Positions 16,475 through 22,809 of a stretch of 33,492 nucleotides of DNA are shown here, in pieces. Source of the stretch: CAZFVY01 sp964522665 (GTDB lineage Bacteria > Verrucomicrobiota > Verrucomicrobiia > Limisphaerales > CAZFVY01); contig CAZFVY010000082.1 in the NCBI GenBank assembly GCA_964522665.1, positions 1 through 33,492 of the forward strand. The letters run 5' to 3'. The notes beneath the pieces are model-generated. The model was not told the origin of the DNA. It saw only the letters and a list, made by a program, of their open reading frames with translations, and ran no database searches. Made by a program: the position numbers and the translations under genes. Position 1 is the stretch's first letter; each line of letters starts with the position of its first letter.

Positions 16475-17103
16475 TACGCTTCTCCTTTCGCCGCTTTGGC
16501 CGTGGCCAAGGCCACTTCCAGGATACCCGCATAGGTGCCGCACCTGCACAAATTACCGCCTAGACCGTCCCGCAGGTCGCCCATAGTTGGGTTGGGGTTC
16601 TGCTTGAGAAACGCCGTGCAGGCCACCACGAAGCCGGGCGTGCAGAAACCACATTGTTGGGCGTCGTGATGGACAAACGATTTTTGGACGTCGCTCATCC
16701 GGGACGGTGTGCCCAAACCCTCGATAGTGGTGATCGCGCGCCCCTCGGCTTCCACCGCCAGCAACGAGCACGAGTAAACGGGATGGCCGTCCACCAATAC
16801 CGTGCAGGCGCCGCAGGTCCCGCGATCGCAAACCTTCTTGGCGCCGGTCAAATCGAGGCGGTTGCGGAGCGCATCCAATAACGTGACGCGCGGCTCGACC
16901 TTCAGCTTCCGGTCTTTGCCGTTGATTTTGAGAGTAATTGGGATTTCGCCGGGGCCGAGAATGCCATTCTCCGCGGCGTCCGCCTCGCTGGCGGTCTGCA
17001 TCGTGGTGACCAACCCGGTAGCCGCGGCGCCGATGCCGATTCCCTTGAGAAAGCCGCGTCGCGAAACGCCGGAAGAAGTCAACGAGTCATGGTTCTCAGA
17101 CAT
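16474..17103 (-). CDS. 2Fe-2S subunit of molybdenum hydroxylase with Tat signal (PaoA/YagT-like)
   Basis: This is 209 residues from ATG 17103. The N-terminus contains a twin-arginine export motif, SRRGFLKG (residues 14-21), and a hydrophobic Ala/Gly stretch, so the complex should act in the periplasm. The plant-ferredoxin-type cluster is bound by C92, C97, C100 and C112 (CDRGTCGAC). The second, C-terminal cluster is bound by C151, C154, C186 and C188 (CGFC and CRC). It is the first gene of the operon, followed directly by the catalytic subunit (one-base overlap), FAD subunit (four-base overlap) and a Cys-rich small gene. The order FeS-Mo-FAD differs from the E. coli paoABC order, where the FAD gene is second. 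Confidence 0.92.
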   Translation of the reverse strand: MSENHDSLTSSGVSRRGFLKGIGIGAAATGLVTTMQTASEADAAENGILGPGEIPITLKINGKDRKLKVEPRVTLLDALRNRLDLTGAKKVCDRGTCGACTVLVDGHPVYSCSLLAVEAEGRAITTIEGLGTPSRMSDVQKSFVHHDAQQCGFCTPGFVVACTAFLKQNPNPTMGDLRDGLGGNLCRCGTYAGILEVALATAKAAKGEA

Positions 17104-17685
17104 GCATGCCTTTCTCTTGCTGAACCCGCGCTCAGGCCCGAGGCTCGGGAACGAACGCTCCCAAATGCGTCGCCCGACGCGGGTTCATTTCTGCTGTGAG
17201 CCATATTTAGCGGCGCCGCGCGAACGAGGCAAGCGTTTTTGCCGCGTTTTGGCTTTTGAATCCGAGCATCAGGTCGCGAGGTTTCAAATCCGACTCTCGG
17301 CGCTCACTCAGGCATTCCCTTTGTCCCGACGGGACAATCGAGAATAGGCCGACGTTTCAACGTCGGAATGACGTCGGAACGGATTCAAGTCCGGGTCAGC
17401 GATTTGATCGGTCGCTCGGTCGATTTTGTGGACTTGGACATTAACAACACCGTTCGCCCGCTAACTCCGCCCGGAGAATCAACGCATCCGCGCGGGATAC
17501 GCTTCGCAAGGTACAGGCGGCCGAACGTGAGCAATCGCGGCGCCCCCTGACCGCCGTCGAGCCACTCCTTGTCAAATGCCGTGACACGACTCCAAAAACC
17601 CTGTCAGTGAACTTCATTTCCCAAGAGAGTGTTACGTCCAGGAAGCGGATTTGGCGACTGCGTGCGTGGGCATTGTTTTTGTTTC
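17104..17685. other. Gene-free stretch with R3-type palindromes
   Basis: About 580 bases without a supported gene. It should contain the promoter of the molybdenum hydroxylase operon near 17104-17220. A GTCCC/GGGAC box lies at 17323-17335 and a TTTCAA-core hairpin at 17349-17366, the same pair of motifs seen around 3261-3438. The part from 17370 to 17640 shows short open frames in several phases, but none has good codon use or a recognisable product. Confidence 0.5.
17323..17366. repeat. GTCCC/GGGAC box plus TTTCAA hairpin (family R3)
   Basis: GTCCCGACGGGAC occupies 17323-17335, followed by CCGACGTT-TC-AACGTCGG at 17349-17366. Compared with the hairpin at 3261-3276, the core TTTCAA is kept while stem bases differ in a paired manner (for example GGCG/CGCC against GACG/CGTC). 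Such compensatory change suggests that the folded structure, as RNA or single-stranded DNA, is what is maintained. Confidence 0.55.
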
Positions 17686-18519
17686 TCAGAGCAAGTTCAG
17701 AAAATTTTGGACCAGTTCGTAAGCCCGCCGCGCGTGCATGGCTTGCGTATCGGAATCCACGGCGGCGTGAAACTCCACCAGTTGCTGGGGACCGAACGCC
17801 TCCACGCTGGCGAACTTTTCCCGCATTATCTCGATCGCCCGGGCCACGTCCTTCTCCTTGACGCGCTGTTTCCATTCGGACGCGATCTGCTTCACTCCGC
17901 CCGGAAACTGCTCCAGGCAGTAACAGAGATCGTAAGTGTCCTTCGGCTTATCGCGACCTCCGATGGCGTGCCCCTTCATCACCAGAAAGTCCGCCAGAGA
18001 AACCACCCGCAGCCGCACCGTGTTTCTGGCGCCGCGGACATTCTGGCCGGCCAATCTGAGTTCCACTGGCGCATGAAACGCCACGCCGCAACCATCCGCC
18101 TGGAGCACGCGGAAATCGGCGAGCAACTTCGGCTTGTTCTTTTTAAGCTTCGATTCCTTGGGAGCAAGGAACTCGACCCCCACCTGAACTACCCGCTCGC
18201 CATCTTTCAGGTCAACCTCCACGACCAACTGAAAATCCTTCTCTCCCTTGCGGTAACGTTTGGTGTCGAGCAGCAGCTTGATCAGTTCGGCGTAGCGCCC
18301 CTCGCTCAACTTCGCCGCGTCCAGCGCGAGATCGACGTCAACACTCCCGACGTGCGGCTCTTCGGCGTCCGGCAGCAGCAAGTCCGGCGTCCAGCCGCCG
18401 ACCACGACCAAACAATCCACGAACGCGGCCAGCGTTTGCCCCAAATCGACCAGTACGCGTCGCGCGGCTTCCACTTGCCGGCTACCGTAGTCCTCTCGCT
18501 GGCGAGGTTCAGGGTTCAT
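17686..18519 (-). CDS. AbiEii-like nucleotidyltransferase, candidate type IV toxin
   Basis: This is 277 residues from ATG 18519, which overlaps the stop of the preceding AbiEi-like gene as ATGA. This start is chosen because the frame further upstream lies inside that gene. The N-terminal part contains a nucleotidyltransferase signature: VVVGGW, then after about 17 residues VDVDLAL, i.e. the hGG...DhD pattern that binds nucleotide and Mg. KGHAIGGRDKPKDTYDLCY further on is typical of the AbiEii/AbiGii group, with the conserved KDTYDL (K-D-x-Y-D-h) block. AbiEii toxins are thought to transfer nucleotides and arrest growth on phage infection. The gene order antitoxin-like then toxin-like with translational coupling fits the AbiE model. 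Toxicity is inferred from family. Confidence 0.75.
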   Translation of the reverse strand: MNPEPRQREDYGSRQVEAARRVLVDLGQTLAAFVDCLVVVGGWTPDLLLPDAEEPHVGSVDVDLALDAAKLSEGRYAELIKLLLDTKRYRKGEKDFQLVVEVDLKDGERVVQVGVEFLAPKESKLKKNKPKLLADFRVLQADGCGVAFHAPVELRLAGQNVRGARNTVRLRVVSLADFLVMKGHAIGGRDKPKDTYDLCYCLEQFPGGVKQIASEWKQRVKEKDVARAIEIMREKFASVEAFGPQQLVEFHAAVDSDTQAMHARRAYELVQNFLNLL

Positions 18520-19643
18520 ACGCTCAGGCCGCGCCGCTTCCATTCCGGTTTCAACCGCTGCTCCAGCAAAGCGTCCGCCGCCTCCTCCCCGCGTCCGCCG
18601 CAATGGTACAAATCCACATACGTCTGTGCCGGATTCGTGCAGCGCATCCGGTGGTCGCCCAATATGCCGCCGTCGCTTAGGAAAAACACGCCATCATCGT
18701 TCGGAATCAGAACCACCAGATTCTCGCCCGACTCCACCGGCTTCGCTTCAACCAGCTCCTCGAACTTGGAGACCTCATGCTCGCGGACGTAGAGCCACGT
18801 CTTGGGCTGGCGGACGTGCGGCGCTTGGAATTCCGCGGCCGAAAAGGCGGCGTAAGCCGCGTAACCGCCGGTCTGCGCACCGAGCCTGGCCAAAGCGTCG
18901 CGCAGCCGGGTTCCCTGCAAAAGGGTGAAATAACCGCGCCGTTCCTGTCGGTCGAAGCGATACGCTTCCCGCCACGCGAACAATAGCTTAACCGGGTCCA
19001 CCAAGCGAAAGCCTCCCGCCTCGACGCGCTCGACGAACGCCTCGTCGTGCAGATAACGGACGACCTTATTGACCAAACCAAGGCTCACCTTCGGTTCGCA
19101 TTCCTTCTGCATATCCCGCTGGGTCCACCGCTTCTCGCCGTGCTCCGGCGCAAGCAACGCGCGAATCACCCGGCTCGCCTCGGGCGTGCTCAAATTCGCC
19201 GTCGGCCGCGGACGCCTATGCGTCGGCTCGGCGCCGACGCTCTGGAGCCGCAGCAAACCGGGCACATCGAGACGGTGATTCCCTGCGAGATCAAACCAAC
19301 TCCAACCGTGGCGTTCGCAAATTTCCGCCATCCGCGGTGAAATAGACGGCGCCGCCAGGACGCGGACGCGAACCCGCTTCATAGAGTTCTTCCCGAACTC
19401 TCGTCGAACGTTGACATACGGAAACCTTGAGGGACGCGGCTCCCGTTGGCATTCGACCCACAATTCCACCTCCGGGCCTCGTGGCAGTCTCCCCGTCGCC
19501 AACAGGTCATACCGGCGCTCATGATTGGCCGGATTGATTTCCACACGCCAGCCCGGAAGCCAGGCGACGCCCCCCAACAATTCGCGAAGCCTCGCCGCGA
19601 ACGCGTTCTCCAGCGCCGCTTGTGAACATCTGGCCGTGTTCAT
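18516..19643 (-). CDS. AbiEi-like winged-helix protein, candidate antitoxin/autoregulator
   Basis: This is 375 residues from ATG 19643; the frame continues upstream, but this ATG sits in a 15-base block shared with the next gene's start. Residues about 10-130 look like a nuclease-fold domain (RYDLLATG...VELWVECQ, then VLAAPSISPRMAEICERHGWSWFDLAGNHRL). The usual E-x-K is E-x-Q, so it is probably inactive. A winged-helix segment follows (TPEASRVIRALLAPEHGEKRWTQRDMQKE...SLGLVNKVVRYLHDEAFVE). The end, NPAQTYVDLYHCGGRGEEAADALL, matches the QLYLDL...GRG.EAA motif of AbiEi-like antitoxins. The winged helix probably binds the inverted half-sites just upstream, giving self-repression. Its stop overlaps the nucleotidyltransferase start. 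The AbiEi assignment is by motif recall. Confidence 0.72.
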   Translation of the reverse strand: MNTARCSQAALENAFAARLRELLGGVAWLPGWRVEINPANHERRYDLLATGRLPRGPEVELWVECQREPRPSRFPYVNVRREFGKNSMKRVRVRVLAAPSISPRMAEICERHGWSWFDLAGNHRLDVPGLLRLQSVGAEPTHRRPRPTANLSTPEASRVIRALLAPEHGEKRWTQRDMQKECEPKVSLGLVNKVVRYLHDEAFVERVEAGGFRLVDPVKLLFAWREAYRFDRQERRGYFTLLQGTRLRDALARLGAQTGGYAAYAAFSAAEFQAPHVRQPKTWLYVREHEVSKFEELVEAKPVESGENLVVLIPNDDGVFFLSDGGILGDHRMRCTNPAQTYVDLYHCGGRGEEAADALLEQRLKPEWKRRGLSV

Positions 19644-19694
19644 GGAGCTACAAAGGTTCACGACACCATGAACATAGCCGTATTCGTGAACATG
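19637..19694. promoter_or_regulatory. Candidate operator: cluster of inverted TTCAYG half-sites at the AbiEi-like start
   Basis: TGTTCATGG at 19637-19645 is an exact inverse of CCATGAACA at 19666-19674, with a 20-base spacer. Nested with it, GTTCACG at 19656-19662 is an inverse of CGTGAAC at 19685-19691. A further GTGAACA lies at 19622-19628. The arms share the consensus TTCA(T/C)G and alternate in direction, spanning the start codon and the leader of the antitoxin-like gene. AbiEi proteins are known to bind inverted repeats in their own promoter, so autoregulation is the natural reading. Confidence 0.55.
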
Positions 19695-19841
19695 CGCAAG
19701 CTCGTTTCTTCGCCGATCCGGCCGGGGAGCGTTTCGACCGCCGCCGAAGCCAGCGCGGTACGGAACTGACGTAAGAAGAGCGGTCGCTCGACAAATCGGT
19801 CCTCGGGATAGCCGTGGGGAAACAGCGGTTTGCTTCAACGG

Positions 19842-20678
19842 TCACGGAATCGGCGCATCCACGTGGGCTATCAGCCGTAGGCGGATGTTCAATTCATACT
19901 CACGTGCCGAAACATTAGGCACGTCGGCCAGGGCATAGCGGATTCTGTTACTTATGTGGTTCGCGATGATGAGGCCGCGTACTGGCCGGGGACCCGCGAT
20001 GTGCCTCTTTACCCAACCGACGTACCTCATGATCTGTCCGCAGACTTGATCTGGACCACTTTCCACTTTGAGTTCCACCACGAGAAGCCCTCCCTCCTTG
20101 TCCACCGCAAGGATATCGATCCGGCCCATCTCCGTAACGAACTCAACGCCATCTCGGTCACTATCGCTAAACAGTTCTAACCCGTCCTCGATCACAGACA
20201 GATTCTTGGCTAGGTAATCCCGTAGATGATTCTCTGCGGCGAATGCCGTTCCGCCGAATTGAGCCGTGCCTGGGACGGCTGGTGTAATCGGCTCCCGTCT
20301 GCATTGGCGCACCGTCAAAGTCCGGTCTTCACCCTCAGAAATCTCCCACTCGCCGTGTTTCGCTGGATCAAACCAAACCAGTTCTCCCTTCGCAGGCCGA
20401 AACAAGAAATCCTGGGGTCCGCTCGCCTGACGCGGTTTGGAGTTCTCCGAAAAATGGACCCGCGACGCATGGTTTACTGTGCAGACCATGATTTGGCACG
20501 CGATAGTATTCGTTCGGGTGCCAGGATACTTCGCCAATATCCAGTCGCGGACCGCTACGTTGGTCGTGGAGCCCTTGAGATTCTCGACAGCCTCCTTAAC
20601 CATCTTCCATACGGCGGGTTTCGGAGGCGTCGTCATCGGGTGACTGAGGTCCGTTTCAAGCGTAGCGTCCCTGTTCAT
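19842..20678 (-). CDS. DUF7669 plus NucS-like PD-(D/E)XK nuclease domain protein
   Basis: This is 278 residues if started at the ATG at 20678, which lies in the block shared with the AbiEi-like gene. An ATG at 20636 (MTTPPKPAVWKM...) would give 264 residues and also fits the domain edge. The N-terminal half looks like a DUF7669-type winged-helix region (VWKMVKEAVENLKG...VRDWILAKYPGT...IACQIMVCTVNHASRVHF). The C-terminal half resembles the nuclease domain of NucS/DUF91 proteins: AAENHLRDYLAKNL, then GRIDILAVD, LLVVELKVE and QIMRYVGWV, supplying the acidic residue, E-x-K and Q of the active site. Such combinations occur near restriction and other defence genes. The product probably cuts or nicks DNA. 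It precedes the AbiE-like pair on the same strand by 198 bases. Confidence 0.75.
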   Translation of the reverse strand: MNRDATLETDLSHPMTTPPKPAVWKMVKEAVENLKGSTTNVAVRDWILAKYPGTRTNTIACQIMVCTVNHASRVHFSENSKPRQASGPQDFLFRPAKGELVWFDPAKHGEWEISEGEDRTLTVRQCRREPITPAVPGTAQFGGTAFAAENHLRDYLAKNLSVIEDGLELFSDSDRDGVEFVTEMGRIDILAVDKEGGLLVVELKVESGPDQVCGQIMRYVGWVKRHIAGPRPVRGLIIANHISNRIRYALADVPNVSAREYELNIRLRLIAHVDAPIP

Positions 20679-20817
20679 GGAGCTACCACATCCTATTTCA
20701 AAATGCTGGCCGATCAATCAAAAACCGGCGGCAAATCGATACCCAACGCAGACAGACCAGAATCGCTGTCCGCGCCAAATCTTCGCGCGGCAACGTGGTT
20801 GCCATCAGCCTTCAGCC

Positions 20818-21678
20818 TTATTTCAAATGCTTCTTTTCCCAAAAGAACTTCTGCAACCCAGCAAGATCATCCGTGTTGATCAAATCGACATCTTCCGCGA
20901 GCAGCATTTCCCAGAAGACCGGCACGTCGGGGGCGTCCCAGAAGCGGATTTGGCGGCCGTGGGCGTGGGCTTTGGCGACCATCTTTTTCAGCTTCGCGCG
21001 TTCGTCGTCGGGGAAGGGGCCTTTGGCGCGCCATTTGAATTGGCCGGCCCAGTCGGCGCTGATCCAGGGGACCAATTCCTTGGGCACGTCCGAGTCGAGG
21101 TCGGGCAATTGGCCGTCGAGCGCGGCGTAGCGGATCGGTTCGGCGGCGACGGCGGCTTGGGTCGGGCGATCGCCGGTGATGACGGCCGTCAGGGCTTTGG
21201 CGTCGATCTTGCCGTCTTGAAAGGTGGTAAATAGGTCGGCGTATTGCTTGAGGACTTCGCGCAACGCCGCGTAGGTCGGCTCAGCGGCGGTCTTGATGTC
21301 GATCAACAGGATGCCCGGGGGACCGCCGCGATAGAGCCGTCCGCCTTGTTCCTGGATGCGCTTGCGCAATGGGTCGAGGTAGAGCGATTGCAACGTTCGT
21401 TCCGGCCGGACTTCACTCCGCGTGTGCGCGACCAGCAATTGGCCGTCGATGAGGAAAATGTCGGCTTCGACGCTGCAAAGGCCGTTATCGAGGGCGTCGA
21501 ACAACGGGCGGTGATGTTCGTAATCGTTATGCGCGTGGGCGCGCGTCAGGATTTCGATGGGATGGTCGGCTTGGGCGACCGCCTGCGCCGCCGTCAGGCC
21601 GAACGCGGCCGCGAGGAGCGCGAGGCGAACGACCAGCCATTTAGAGGACGCGATAGAATGGACGACACCGGTTTTCAT
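20818..21678 (-). CDS. Secreted AIM6-like PI-PLC/glycerophosphodiesterase-fold protein
   Basis: This is 286 residues from ATG 21678. Residues 1-35 are a signal peptide (VVRLALLAAAFGLTAAQAVA). The mature protein opens with RAHAHNDYEHHRPLFDALDNG and VEADIFLIDGQLLVAHT, the hallmark of the AIM6 branch of the PI-PLC / glycerophosphodiester phosphodiesterase TIM-barrel superfamily, where the two histidines and the E-x-D pair form the active site. Later ILLIDIKTAAE and INTDDL complete the barrel motifs. It would hydrolyse a phosphodiester, perhaps from lipid or wall-polymer debris, outside the cytoplasm. It lies 17 bases after the DUF362 gene, so the two probably form an operon. Confidence 0.83.
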   Translation of the reverse strand: MKTGVVHSIASSKWLVVRLALLAAAFGLTAAQAVAQADHPIEILTRAHAHNDYEHHRPLFDALDNGLCSVEADIFLIDGQLLVAHTRSEVRPERTLQSLYLDPLRKRIQEQGGRLYRGGPPGILLIDIKTAAEPTYAALREVLKQYADLFTTFQDGKIDAKALTAVITGDRPTQAAVAAEPIRYAALDGQLPDLDSDVPKELVPWISADWAGQFKWRAKGPFPDDERAKLKKMVAKAHAHGRQIRFWDAPDVPVFWEMLLAEDVDLINTDDLAGLQKFFWEKKHLK

Positions 21679-21695
21679 GGGTTGATTGTTCCAGG

Positions 21696-22754
21696 CTATT
21701 CCGGGCAGCGAATCGTATCGACTTGAATGCCGCGGGGATCGCTCACGCCAAGCTCGAGGAGGGTGGCGTTGTGGTAAAGCTCGAGGTTCCGTTTCGGGGC
21801 GGCGGCGTTGGCGGCTTGGTTTTGACGGTCGATTTCCTCAATGGAAAGGACGTCCAACGCCACGGGATCAAGGCTGAAACGCAACTGGTTCAAAACGGTC
21901 GAGTAATGCAACAGTCCGTGTTCTTCGCCTTCGTATTGGCAGACGAGGGCATCGACGATGCTCAACACGACGCGATCACCGACCGCGCGCAACGCGTAAA
22001 TCTCGGGCGCCGCCGTCGCCAAACGCTCGGGATCGCCGTCGAACCGCAAGGTATTGTCCACGCTCGCCATCGTGAGGCCATAAATAGTGCCGGAGACGCC
22101 GACGATGTTGTGGTTGAGCATCGGCGTCACGTTGATGATCTTGGTCAACCGATGCGCGACGAGGTTCGAGACGAAGGACTTGCGGCCGATCCCTTCCCCC
22201 TTTTTGCCGAACTCGTGGTCGCCCCAGACGAGCCGGCCGATCAACGCGGTGTCGTAAGCGGTGGCGTCGTCGTAACCCTCCTCCGCCGCGCCGGCGACCG
22301 ACACGCCGTACCGCTTGGCCAGGTCCATGAAACCGGACAACCGCAAATCGACAATCCGCTTGTCCCAAATAATGATCTTTTCGCGCGGCACGCCCGCCTC
22401 CAAAAGCCCTTGGACCACGCCGCTGACGACCGCCGGCCGGGTGCCGCTGATCGCGCCGGGCGAGGCGAAAACCTTGATGCCGATCACGTCCTGCGTGGAG
22501 ACGAGGCTGAGCCAGGCGGCTTTGACGCTCGTTTTGCCGGTGAGGTTCGTCAGGCCGCAATTGACCATCGGCCGAACCACTTCCTCGCGGGTATTGAAAG
22601 CGACGATGGCGTCGGTCCCTTGCACGATCACGACCCGCGCCCGCTTCGCGCCGGGCGGTCCGGAAATCGCGAGGTCGGCCACCCCGACCGACGACGATGG
22701 CCAACACATTTGGCCCAACGCCAAACTCAACACTAGCAATACCCAACGCTTCAT
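21696..22754 (-). CDS. Secreted DUF362 family protein
   Basis: This is 352 residues from ATG 22754, where a signal peptide starts (MKRWVLLVLSLALGQM...). The open frame continues upstream but has no similar signal. DUF362-like features are VVIVQGTDAIVAFNTREEVVRPMVNCGLTNLTGK, DVIGIKVFASPGAISGTRPAVVSGVVQGLLEAGVP and KIINVTPMLNHNIVGVSGTIYGL. Family members are uncharacterised; some carry Fe-S clusters, but this one has no ferredoxin-like cysteine cluster. Its start is 37 bases from the ATG at 22792 on the other strand (55 from 22810), leaving little room for separate promoters. It probably heads a two-gene unit with the AIM6-like gene. Confidence 0.8.
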   Translation of the reverse strand: MKRWVLLVLSLALGQMCWPSSSVGVADLAISGPPGAKRARVVIVQGTDAIVAFNTREEVVRPMVNCGLTNLTGKTSVKAAWLSLVSTQDVIGIKVFASPGAISGTRPAVVSGVVQGLLEAGVPREKIIIWDKRIVDLRLSGFMDLAKRYGVSVAGAAEEGYDDATAYDTALIGRLVWGDHEFGKKGEGIGRKSFVSNLVAHRLTKIINVTPMLNHNIVGVSGTIYGLTMASVDNTLRFDGDPERLATAAPEIYALRAVGDRVVLSIVDALVCQYEGEEHGLLHYSTVLNQLRFSLDPVALDVLSIEEIDRQNQAANAAAPKRNLELYHNATLLELGVSDPRGIQVDTIRCPE

Positions 22755-22809
22755 CACGCAACCCGGCGTTTCTTGACGCGCCGGACGGCGAATGCTACCA
22801 CCGTGCCTA

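Noticed and set aside
17629..18792. 387-residue plus-strand open frame
   Set aside because: It is antisense to the AbiE-like pair, whose frames have clear motifs. Arg/His/Gln-rich composition is typical of a shadow in GC-rich DNA.
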